Assembly (NCBI GenBank): GCA_947504725.1
Contig: CANNHN010000003.1
Coordinates: 152,945 to 216,944 of the forward strand
From: Bacteroidota bacterium
GTDB taxonomy: Bacteria > Bacteroidota > Bacteroidia > 2-12-FULL-35-15
Direction: 5' to 3'
DNA length: 64,000 bases
This document shows, in pieces, positions 18,104-26,038 of this stretch (positions within the stretch are counted from its first letter, which is position 1; each line of letters begins with the position of its first letter). Position numbers and translations under genes: made by a program. The notes beneath the pieces are model-generated. The model worked only from the letters and a program-made list of their open reading frames with translations. It searched no databases and was not told the origin of the DNA.

Positions 18104-18177
18104 GATAATGAATGTTTATAGGTTTTTTAGAGTGCATTTTTTTAACGAGTTACAAATATAGCATTTTGGATGAAAAA

Positions 18178-18206
18178 AAGAGCCAAAACTTACAGTCTTG
18201 ACTCTT
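18178..18206 (-). terminator. terminator of the M16 peptidase gene
   Basis: AAGAGCCAAAAC (18178-18189) can pair along its full length, with G-T wobbles, to GTCTTGACTCTT (18195-18206), with a five-base loop. Seven T follow on the minus strand. It lies 22 bases beyond the peptidase stop. Confidence 0.85.
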
Positions 18207-18228
18207 ATCGCTTAAAATTATTGCTAAA

Positions 18229-21132
18229 CTAGTATCCAAATATGTCTTCTAGTGTTAAAAAAGTCACTTTCCCGTATTTTTCAAGGGTTGGAATGTTTAA
18301 ACTTTCTTTTTTTCCAATTACGAGAATTGTATATTTTTTATTTTTAATATGTGATTCTTCAAAGGATTTTAGTTGTTCAAATGTAATGAGTGGAACTTGC
18401 TTATAGATATCCTTGCGAATATCATAAGTAAGATCCAGTTTTTGAGCGTTTTCATAATTAAATAAAATATTCGCTTTTGTGATTCTCTCAGATCTAATAC
18501 TTTGAATGATGGATTGTTTGGATGCGTTGAAATTGCTTTCAGATTGAGGCATTTGGTTTACTAATTCCATCATTCCTTTCATTGCTTCGGGTAGTTTGTC
18601 TGCTTGTGTTCCAATATAAGAAAAAACATAATTGTTGTCTATTTTCTTTCGAGCAGAACTGTAATTAGAATACACCGAATATGCCAAAGCTTGTGATTCT
18701 CTCATTTCTTGAAAAACGATAGATGACATTCCGCCTCCAAAATATTCATTAAATAAACGAACATTTGGCACTTCTGATTGATTGTATTTGCCATCTTCAG
18801 AAATAAAAATTACTTCCGCTTGTTTCATGTCATAGTCTACAGCAAATACATTAGTGTTTGCTTCTAGTTCCTGAAATTTAACTGGTAACGGTGTTGGTTT
18901 TATTGCTTCTGGTGTTTTGTGTAACTTGTCTAATTTGGAAACTACTTCTTCAATAGTATTACTTCCATAGTACAAAATTCGATGTTGGTACGAAGTAACA
19001 TCTTTGATAATTGAAATTAATTCTTCTGATTTTAAATTTTTTAATTCTGTCGAAGATAAAATGTTCGTATAAGCAGAAGTTTTGCCATATTTCCCATAAG
19101 ACGTCAAGGCTCCAAATAAAATTTCTCCTTTGTCTAATTTTGAGTCATCTCGTCTTTTTTCAATATCGGAAATAACGTTCAGTAATGCAGCATCATTCGG
19201 TTTTGCATTCGCTAATAAGTTCTCGAAAAGTATAGTTGCTTTCTCAAAACTTTCTTCAAGCCCACTCAGACTAACCCATGTTTCATCCTCGCCAACATAT
19301 ACATTAAAAGAGCATCCTAGCTTGTAAAACTCTTGTTGAACTTGAGCCGCTGAGAGTTCATTTGTTCCGAGATATTTTAAATAGTTAATTGCAACATCTG
19401 TTTTTTTATTGTTATTAGAACCCATATCTAAAACATAGTACATGTCAAATGTTTTATTTTCATTGTTAGGTGTATATAAAACAGGAATACCACTTTTTAA
19501 TTTTGCTTTTTTTACATCCTTGTCGTAATCAAGAAATGCTGGTTCAATGTCTATTATTGGAGTCGAAATTATGTTTTTTACAAATTCACTTTGGTCGTCA
19601 CGATTAACACTAACTGGAGTAATTATTGGTTTCTCAACTTTTTGAACAGACTTGTCTTCACCAGTCTTTTTATAAACTATCACATAATTGTTTTTATATT
19701 TTGCTTTTACAAAATCAACAATTTCCTGTTTAGTAATTTTTGATAAACGATCAATTGTAGTAATCGATTCCTTCCAAGGTCTTCCTGAGATGAATGAGTT
19801 TACTAAGGCATCAGCTCTGGCGCTATTGTATTCAAACATTTTGGTTTGCTGTAATTTCATATCGTTAATTATAGCCGTTAGCAACCAATCAGGGAAGTCA
19901 CCTTTTTTTATGTTCTCGATTTGTGCTAGCAATAAATCTTTTACTTGTTCTAAGGATTGACCATCTTTTGGACTACCATTAATTATATGAGCTGAATAGT
20001 CTTTAAATACCATTTCAAATGCTCCAGCTTCCAATACTTTTTGTTGTTGATTCAAATTTAAATCAATTAAACCGGCTTTACCATTTGATAAAATTTTATT
20101 TACGAGCATTATTTTGTCTGCATCGTTGCTGCCAGCTCCTGCAAATCTATATCCAATCATTACATTTTCTGCATCAGGACCAATTACATTTTTGACTATT
20201 GGAATTGTAATTGATTTTTCAATAAAAGGAATGTAAGCTGGAATTGGTTTGCTTTTCCAAGAACCAAATTTTTCATCAATCATTTTAATGGTTGCGTCAG
20301 GGTCCAAATCACCAGATAAGCATATTGCCATATTGTTTGGAACATAATATGTATTGAAATATTTTTTTATTTCAGTTAAAGAAGGATTTTTTAAATGACT
20401 TATTTCTCCAATAGTAGTTTGAGATCCATAGGTATTGTTTGGGAATAACCCTTTAAATAAAGCTTCCCAAGATTTTTCATCATCATTATCTAATCCGCGA
20501 TTTTTTTCTTCGTATACTGCTTCTAATTCGGTATGAAATAATCGTAATACTGGATTTCTGAAACGTTCCGCTTCAATTGTTGTCCATTTGTCTAATTGAT
20601 TGGAAGGGATATCGTTCACATATACTGTTTGTTCTAGCCATGTATATGCATTGGTTCCTTTTGCTCCTAAATTAGATAACATTTTGTCGTATTCATTAGC
20701 GATTGCAAATGTGGAAGCATACCCAGAAATACTATCAATTTTATGATAAATTGCTTTTCGCTGTACTGGATTTTTTGTTTTTCGATAAACTTCAAATAGT
20801 TTTTCAATCTTATCTAATTCTATTTTCTCTTTCGCGTAATCTTTACTTCCATATTTATCTGTGCCTTTAAATAGCATATGCTCCAAATAATGTGCTAGTC
20901 CGGTAAATTGACTCGGGTCATTTTTGCTGCCAGCTCGAGTTGCAATATAGGTTTGAATGCGTGGTGCATTTTTATAAACTGTTAAATAAATAGTAAGTCC
21001 ATTTTCTAAATGGTAGATTCTAGTATTTAAGGGATCGCCAGTAAAATTTTCAAATGTGTAAACTTTTTGAGCATTTGAAGTGAAGGTAAAGATGCAAAAA
21101 AGGAAGACTAAAGAAGCAATGACTTTTTTCAT
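18229..21132 (-). CDS. M16 family zinc peptidase, two-domain (pitrilysin/insulinase-like)
   Basis: This protein of about 967 residues starts at the ATG at 21132, giving a standard signal peptide (MKKVIASLVFLFCIFTFTSNAQ); an in-frame upstream start at 21186 would bury it. The N-half has the inverted zinc motif HYLEH at 81-85 (HYLEHMLFKGT), and the distal Glu is likely in the ELEAVYEEKNRG segment. A second, catalytically silent M16 domain in the C-half contains FNEYFGGGMSSIVFQEMRES. Both halves in one chain give the closed-clam architecture that degrades short unfolded peptides in the periplasm. It lies just downstream of lhgO (107-base gap). Confidence 0.9.
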   Translation of the reverse strand: MKKVIASLVFLFCIFTFTSNAQKVYTFENFTGDPLNTRIYHLENGLTIYLTVYKNAPRIQTYIATRAGSKNDPSQFTGLAHYLEHMLFKGTDKYGSKDYAKEKIELDKIEKLFEVYRKTKNPVQRKAIYHKIDSISGYASTFAIANEYDKMLSNLGAKGTNAYTWLEQTVYVNDIPSNQLDKWTTIEAERFRNPVLRLFHTELEAVYEEKNRGLDNDDEKSWEALFKGLFPNNTYGSQTTIGEISHLKNPSLTEIKKYFNTYYVPNNMAICLSGDLDPDATIKMIDEKFGSWKSKPIPAYIPFIEKSITIPIVKNVIGPDAENVMIGYRFAGAGSNDADKIMLVNKILSNGKAGLIDLNLNQQQKVLEAGAFEMVFKDYSAHIINGSPKDGQSLEQVKDLLLAQIENIKKGDFPDWLLTAIINDMKLQQTKMFEYNSARADALVNSFISGRPWKESITTIDRLSKITKQEIVDFVKAKYKNNYVIVYKKTGEDKSVQKVEKPIITPVSVNRDDQSEFVKNIISTPIIDIEPAFLDYDKDVKKAKLKSGIPVLYTPNNENKTFDMYYVLDMGSNNNKKTDVAINYLKYLGTNELSAAQVQQEFYKLGCSFNVYVGEDETWVSLSGLEESFEKATILFENLLANAKPNDAALLNVISDIEKRRDDSKLDKGEILFGALTSYGKYGKTSAYTNILSSTELKNLKSEELISIIKDVTSYQHRILYYGSNTIEEVVSKLDKLHKTPEAIKPTPLPVKFQELEANTNVFAVDYDMKQAEVIFISEDGKYNQSEVPNVRLFNEYFGGGMSSIVFQEMRESQALAYSVYSNYSSARKKIDNNYVFSYIGTQADKLPEAMKGMMELVNQMPQSESNFNASKQSIIQSIRSERITKANILFNYENAQKLDLTYDIRKDIYKQVPLITFEQLKSFEESHIKNKKYTILVIGKKESLNIPTLEKYGKVTFLTLEDIFGY

Positions 21133-21239
21133 TTTTGTTGATTTGATTTGAAGTAAATGTATAATAAATATTGTCTTGATTTTCAATTCGAATGGTAGCT
21201 TGTTTTGTGTTAGTTAGCTTATAACTTGTTTTTATATTT

Positions 21240-22460
21240 TTATAATAGGTTAAAATGTTTGGTTGCCATTTGTTCAATAGCTGTTCCAATAGCTAACGAA
21301 GAAGTTGCTGCCGGAGATGGCGCATTCAAAACATGAATAGCGTTCCCATTTACTTCTATAATAAAATCGTCACTCATTTCTCCTTCTGGCTTTAATGCCA
21401 TAGCTCTTACTCCCGCACGACCTGGTTTTAAGTCGTCCATTTCTAAGGATGGAATTAATGTTCTTAATCTTTTTAAGAAAAACGTTTTAGAGAATGCTCC
21501 TCGGTATTCATCCACTCCAAACTTCATGTTTTTTGCAAAAAACTTCCAAGTTCCAAAAAAACCAAAAGCTTCTGCCGTATCTTTTAATGAGAAATCTGTT
21601 TTTCCGTATCCTTCGCGTTTGAAAACAAATACGGCATTAGGTCCGCATTCTGTTCCTCCTTGAATCATGCGGGTGAAGTGCACGCCTAGGAAAGGATATT
21701 TTGGATTTGGAACCGGGTAGACTAAGTTTTTTACTTTGCTCAATCCCTTGTCCGTTAAATCATAATAATCGCCACGGAAACCAACTATAGCAGTATCAAT
21801 TTTTGCGCCTTCTTTTTTTGCAATTCTATCACTTTGTAAACCGGCACAAGTAATAACATAAGTTCCTCTGAATTTATCTTTTTGAGTAATTACATCGGTA
21901 TAACCTTCGTGTTTTTCAAATGCTTTTACTTCTTGTTCTGTAAGGACTTTGCTTTGTGGAAATTTTGCATGAATCAGTTCAACATATTTTCGGGAGACAT
22001 CTGCATAATCGATAATTCCTGTACACGGCACCCAAAGTCCTTCTATTCCAACTACATAAGGCTCAATTTCTTTGATACTTTTCGCATCAATTTTTTCAAT
22101 TCCTTCTACACCATTTGCCAATCCATTATTAAGTACTTTATTCATATGAGCCAATTCCGATGCATCAGTAGCAACCACAATTTTTCCACAAATATCGTGT
22201 GGAATTTTATGTTCTTTCGCAAATGCAACCAATTCTCTTCTTCCATCCACACAATTTTTTGCTTTATATGAACCTGGTTTGTAATACAAGCCAGAGTGGA
22301 TGACACCCGAGTTGTGTCCCGTTTGGTGAGCTGCCACTTCTTTCTCTTTTTCAAGAACAAGAATTTTTTTGTTAGGGTATTTTAAATTGATTTTGTATGC
22401 AGACGCTAATCCTACAATTCCTCCACCAACAATTATTATATCGTATTGATTGTTTTCCAC
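21240..22460 (-). CDS. lhgO: L-2-hydroxyglutarate oxidase (FAD-dependent)
   Basis: This 406-residue flavoprotein has an N-terminal dinucleotide fold DIIIVGGGIVGLASAYKI, then HQTGHNSGVIHSGLYYKPGS, which is the LhgO/L2HGDH signature. The C-terminal HVLNAPSPAATSSLAIG closes the FAD domain. It oxidises L-2-hydroxyglutarate to 2-oxoglutarate. The start is GTG at 22460-22458 (MENNQYDI); no ATG in frame precedes the FAD motif. The genes on both sides are unrelated in function, although 2-oxoglutarate is also the product of the nearby icd and gdhA enzymes. Confidence 0.93.
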   Translation of the reverse strand: MENNQYDIIIVGGGIVGLASAYKINLKYPNKKILVLEKEKEVAAHQTGHNSGVIHSGLYYKPGSYKAKNCVDGRRELVAFAKEHKIPHDICGKIVVATDASELAHMNKVLNNGLANGVEGIEKIDAKSIKEIEPYVVGIEGLWVPCTGIIDYADVSRKYVELIHAKFPQSKVLTEQEVKAFEKHEGYTDVITQKDKFRGTYVITCAGLQSDRIAKKEGAKIDTAIVGFRGDYYDLTDKGLSKVKNLVYPVPNPKYPFLGVHFTRMIQGGTECGPNAVFVFKREGYGKTDFSLKDTAEAFGFFGTWKFFAKNMKFGVDEYRGAFSKTFFLKRLRTLIPSLEMDDLKPGRAGVRAMALKPEGEMSDDFIIEVNGNAIHVLNAPSPAATSSLAIGTAIEQMATKHFNLL

Positions 22461-22628
22461 TTGTATTAAATTTTTGTAAAATTAATGAATAGTTCGAGCA
22501 AAATATTTTTATTTTAAAGCATTTTAACAGTCAAATGTAATTTAAAGAAGCAGAAATTGTTCTCTCATGTTTCTATTACATTAACAGAATCTTAATCAAT
22601 TCCATTTTGTATAATGACTTGCGAAATC

Positions 22629-22662
22629 TTTGATTTATAAATGAAATATATTTTTATATTTG
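22629..22662 (+). promoter_or_regulatory. promoter of the glycine-rich T9SS cargo gene
   Basis: TTTG (22629-22632) and TATATTTG (22655-22662) are separated by 22 bases, within the range of Bacteroidota promoters. The predicted leader to the ATG at 22702 is about 35 bases. The rest of the 241-base divergent region toward lhgO is AT-rich with no other clear structure. Confidence 0.65.
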
Positions 22663-22701
22663 CAAAATATTAGAATTATAAATTAATCAAAACTCGATTG
22701 T

Positions 22702-24759
22702 ATGAAAAAATGTTTTACTCTTTTACTTTCATTTACAGCTGGATTCACAGTTGTTAATGGACAGATTACGACATTCTCTTTCACTGGAGGTCTTCAAACG
22801 TATACAGTTCCTGCGGGGGTAACCTCTTTAACTGTAAGTGCTTGGGGTGCACAAGGTGGTAGTGGAGCTATTGGTGGTGGCGGTGTTGCTGGCGGTGTTG
22901 GCGGACTTGGTGCTTATGCTACTGGGACTTTAGCAGTTACTCCTGGTCAAGTGCTTAATATTTTTGTTGGGGGCCAAGGTGCTACTCCAACTGGCGGATT
23001 TAATGGTGGTGGAAGTGGTGGAAGTACAAATGCAGGTGGAGGCGGAGGCGCTTCTGACATCAGAGTTGGTGGAACTGCAGAAGTAAATCGTGTATTAGTT
23101 GCTGGCGGTGCTGGTGGCGGTGGTCGCGGTGGATGTGATGAAGGATCTGCTACAACTGGTGGAATTGGTGGATTTGGCGCATTAGCAAGTGCTGGTGTTG
23201 GTCAAAACGGATTTGATTCACCTACTTCTGGTGGAGTTGCTGGTGGTGGTAAAGGCGGAAATTTTTCTGCTGTTCAAGGTGCTGGTGGACCTGCTGGTGT
23301 TGGTTGTGGTGGATTTTTAGGTGCTCCTGGTGGAACTGCTTCAACAGGTACTGGAGCAAATGGTGGAGCAGGACAAACATGTTGTTGCAGCTCTTCTAAC
23401 TCTATCCCTGGTGGTGGAGGTGGAGGTGGTGGATTCATCGGTGGCGGTGGAGGCGGAGGCGGCTCTGCAGGTACTACTGGATGTTCTGGAAATTCAAAAG
23501 GTGCTGGTGCTGGTGGCGGTGGCGGAAGCAACTTTCTTGGCGGAGTAACTAGTGGAGTTTCAAATGATGGAATTTGGTTAGGTAATGGACAAGTAACAAT
23601 TTTGGTTCCTGTAATGGCAATGTCAACAATGGGATCTCCAATTTTATGTAATGGTGGAACAACTACAATAACTGTAACAGCAATGTATGGTGATGGTGTT
23701 TATACTGGAACTGGTACATTTACAGTAGGTGCTGGAACTCATGTATATACAGTAACTGATGGTTTAGGCGGTTCTTCAACAACAACTATAATTGTTACAG
23801 AGCCAAGTGCAATTGTATCAAGTGCGGTAGCTACAAATGTTTCTTGTTTTGGATTATCAAATGGAGCAGTTGATGTAACTGTATCAGGTGGAACTCCAGG
23901 TTATACTTTCTTGTGGAGTCCAGGTGGTGCAACTACTGAAGATTTAACAGGTTTAGCTGCAGGTACTTATACTGGAGTTTTAACGGATGCAAATGGTTGC
24001 ACTGATGGCGGTCCAATTACAATTACTCAACCAGCTGTTTTAGCTGCAGTAGTTTCAACATCAACAAATCCTACAACTTGTTCAGGAACAAATGGAATGG
24101 TTGATATCGCTGTAACAGGTGGAACAACAGGTTATACTTTCCTTTGGAGCAATGCTGCAACTACAGAAGATTTATCTGCGGTAGCTTCTGGATCATATTC
24201 TGTAACAGTTACTGATGCGAATGGTTGTACTGCAACTACGTCTTCTGTAACATTAACAAACCCAGCTGGTCCAACTGTAGCTCTTGTAATTGCAACAGAT
24301 TCAGTATGTCTTTCATCAGGTGTTTTAACTTTAACTGGTGGAACACCAGCAGGTGGAACATATTCTGGTGCAGGAGTAACGGCAGGTGTTTTTAATCCTT
24401 CAACAGCAGGGGTAGGTTCTGCAACAATTACATATTCTTATACTGATGCAACAACACTTTGTTCTGCAACATCAACTGATGTAATCGTTGTTGATGCTTG
24501 TACAGGTATCACAACCTATTCAGAAGCAGGTGTAATAAACGTTTATCCAAATCCAACAAATGGAATGTTGTATGTTTCTACAACTAATGGTGAAAATGTA
24601 ATCACATTGTTTGATATTTTAGGAAATCAAATTTCTAAGGTACAATCTACTTCTGCTAAAACTCAAGTAGATATGAGAAATCTAAATAGTGGAGTGTATT
24701 TTATTCGTGTAGAAAACAACAAAGCTGTTAGCACAGTTAGAGTTGTAAGAACTAAATAA
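22702..24759 (+). CDS. secreted glycine-rich protein with SprB-like repeats and type A T9SS sorting domain
   Basis: This 685-residue protein has a signal peptide (MKKCFTLLLSFTAGFTVVNGQ). Residues about 22-300 form a glycine-rich domain of the type found in ALK-like receptors (PF12810-like): it opens TFSFTGGLQTYTVPAGVTSL, and contains GGGGGASDIRVGG and RVLVAGGAGGGG. Next come two SprB-like modules (one with VSCFGLSNGAVDVTVSGGTP, one with TCSGTNGMVDIAVTGG) and a short CSATSTDVIVVD domain. The C-terminus VINVYPNPTNGMLYVS...GVYFIRV is a type A sorting domain, so T9SS exports it and it is anchored or released at the surface. It has its own promoter and terminator, and is likely a surface adhesin or matrix protein. 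Confidence 0.9.
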   Translation: MKKCFTLLLSFTAGFTVVNGQITTFSFTGGLQTYTVPAGVTSLTVSAWGAQGGSGAIGGGGVAGGVGGLGAYATGTLAVTPGQVLNIFVGGQGATPTGGFNGGGSGGSTNAGGGGGASDIRVGGTAEVNRVLVAGGAGGGGRGGCDEGSATTGGIGGFGALASAGVGQNGFDSPTSGGVAGGGKGGNFSAVQGAGGPAGVGCGGFLGAPGGTASTGTGANGGAGQTCCCSSSNSIPGGGGGGGGFIGGGGGGGGSAGTTGCSGNSKGAGAGGGGGSNFLGGVTSGVSNDGIWLGNGQVTILVPVMAMSTMGSPILCNGGTTTITVTAMYGDGVYTGTGTFTVGAGTHVYTVTDGLGGSSTTTIIVTEPSAIVSSAVATNVSCFGLSNGAVDVTVSGGTPGYTFLWSPGGATTEDLTGLAAGTYTGVLTDANGCTDGGPITITQPAVLAAVVSTSTNPTTCSGTNGMVDIAVTGGTTGYTFLWSNAATTEDLSAVASGSYSVTVTDANGCTATTSSVTLTNPAGPTVALVIATDSVCLSSGVLTLTGGTPAGGTYSGAGVTAGVFNPSTAGVGSATITYSYTDATTLCSATSTDVIVVDACTGITTYSEAGVINVYPNPTNGMLYVSTTNGENVITLFDILGNQISKVQSTSAKTQVDMRNLNSGVYFIRVENNKAVSTVRVVRTK

Positions 24760-24780
24760 TTACAATAAATTTTAATCAAA

Positions 24781-24814
24781 AAAGCCTCCTATAGAAATAT
24801 AGGGGGCTTTTTTT
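24781..24814 (+). terminator. terminator after the glycine-rich cargo gene
   Basis: AAAGCCTCCTAT (24781-24792) pairs with ATAGGGGGCTTT (24799-24810), with one G-T wobble, followed by a T run. It is 21 bases beyond the stop. Confidence 0.88.
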
Positions 24815-24837
24815 ATTTTCTTCAGTTCTCATTTGCA

Positions 24838-24866
24838 TTGTCTGTATCTAAAAATCCTTAAATTTG
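24838..24866 (+). promoter_or_regulatory. promoter of pdhB
   Basis: TTG (24838-24840), 18 bases, then TAAATTTG (24859-24866), an exact TAnnTTTG. The predicted leader to the ATG at 24890 is about 20 bases. Confidence 0.6.
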
Positions 24867-24889
24867 TCATTCAATAAAATTTAAACAAA

Positions 24890-25873
24890 ATGAGAGTAAT
24901 AGAATTTCGTGAAGCACTTCGTGAAGCAATGAGTGAAGAAATGCGTAGAGATGAAAAGGTATATTTGATGGGTGAAGAAGTTGCTGAATATAACGGTGCA
25001 TACAAAGTAAGTAAAGGAATGCTTGCGGAGTTTGGTGAAAAACGTGTAATAGATACGCCCATTGCGGAGCTTGGTTTTACAGGTATTGCAATTGGTTCAG
25101 CAGTAAATGGTTTACGTCCTATTGTTGAGTTTATGACCTTTAACTTTTCATTGGTGGCAATTGATCAAATAATCAATTCAGCAGCAAAAATGATGAGCAT
25201 GAGTGGTGGGCAATTTCCTGTTCCTATTGTTTTTAGAGGTGCAACAGCATCAGCTGGTATGTTGAGTTCTCAGCATTCCCAGGCATTTGACAACTGGTAT
25301 GCAAACACTCCAGGTTTAAAAGTAATAGTTCCATCCAATCCATATGATGCAAAAGGTCTTTTGAAATCAGCCATTCGCGACAATGATCCAGTTATTTTTA
25401 TGGAGAGTGAGCAAATGTATGGTGATAAAGGAGAAGTGCCAGAAGGCGAATATTTGATTCCTATTGGTGTTGCAGATATCAAACGCGAAGGAAAAGATGT
25501 AACCATTGTTTCTTTCGGAAAAATTATGAAACAAGCAATGGCTGCGGCAGTTGAATTAGAAAAAGAAGGAATAAGTGTAGAGGTAATTGATTTAAGAACC
25601 ATTCGTCCAATTGATTATGCAACAGTTATTAAATCGGTTAAGAAAACAAATCGTTTGGTAATTGTTGAAGAAGCTTGGCCATTGGGTTCAATTGCAACTG
25701 AAGTTGCATTTAAAGTTCAGAAAGATGCATTTGATTATTTGGATGCTCCTGTATTAAGAATCACAACAGCAGATGTTCCATTGCCTTATGCTCCTACATT
25801 AATTGAAGCGTCATTGCCAAATGTCGAGAGAGTAGTGAAAGCGGTTAAGGAAGTGATGTATGTTAAGAAATAG
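24890..25873 (+). CDS. pdhB: pyruvate dehydrogenase E1 component, beta subunit
   Basis: This 327-residue protein shows the transketolase-like pyrimidine-binding domain (residues about 1-180: EALREAMSEEMRRDEKVYLMGEEV..., DTPIAELGFTGIAIGSA, VEFMTFNFSLVAIDQI) and the C-terminal transketolase domain (IDLRTIRPIDYATVIKS, VIVEEAWPLGS). With the alpha subunit it decarboxylates pyruvate using thiamine diphosphate. No pdhA or E2 gene is adjacent, as is common in Bacteroidota. It is a single-gene unit, embedded between T9SS cargo genes. A branched-chain 2-oxoacid E1 beta is the alternative, but the sequence pattern fits PdhB. Confidence 0.93.
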   Translation: MRVIEFREALREAMSEEMRRDEKVYLMGEEVAEYNGAYKVSKGMLAEFGEKRVIDTPIAELGFTGIAIGSAVNGLRPIVEFMTFNFSLVAIDQIINSAAKMMSMSGGQFPVPIVFRGATASAGMLSSQHSQAFDNWYANTPGLKVIVPSNPYDAKGLLKSAIRDNDPVIFMESEQMYGDKGEVPEGEYLIPIGVADIKREGKDVTIVSFGKIMKQAMAAAVELEKEGISVEVIDLRTIRPIDYATVIKSVKKTNRLVIVEEAWPLGSIATEVAFKVQKDAFDYLDAPVLRITTADVPLPYAPTLIEASLPNVERVVKAVKEVMYVKK

Positions 25874-26038
25874 TTCACTGGTTCATTAGTTGAGCTGTGT
25901 GTATTCTGTGTATGTATTTTTAGAAAATGTAAATTAAAAAAGCCCGAAGAAATTAATTTCTTCGGGCTTTTATTCTAAGTACTTAACCCGCAGAACGGGT
26001 AATACATACCAATGAACTAATGAACCAGTGAACTATTT
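25868..26038. repeat. 24-bp perfect inverted repeat holding both convergent stop codons
   Basis: The left arm (25868-25891) includes the TAG of pdhB and begins AAATAGTTCACTGGTTCATT. The right arm (26015-26038) is its exact reverse complement and includes the TAG of the minus-strand 1353-residue protein gene. The central part holds the bidirectional terminator at 25939-25970. Both gene ends share the sequence AAATAG plus the following 18 bases. Confidence 0.9.
25939..25970. terminator. bidirectional terminator between pdhB and the large cargo gene
   Basis: A 32-base perfect palindrome, AAAGCCCGAAGAAATT and its reverse complement, has A and T tracts outside the stem on both sides. It can stop transcription from pdhB and from the convergent minus-strand gene. 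Confidence 0.9.

Noticed and set aside
22461-22701. Possible small RNA or tRNA in the lhgO-cargo divergent gap
   Set aside because: Only AT-rich sequence and one promoter are visible; there is no cloverleaf or T-loop sequence.
23274-23531. Proline-rich 85-residue open frame antisense to the glycine-rich domain
   Set aside because: It is the complement of GGN-rich glycine codons in the real plus-strand gene; a Pro-rich antisense frame is expected from composition alone.
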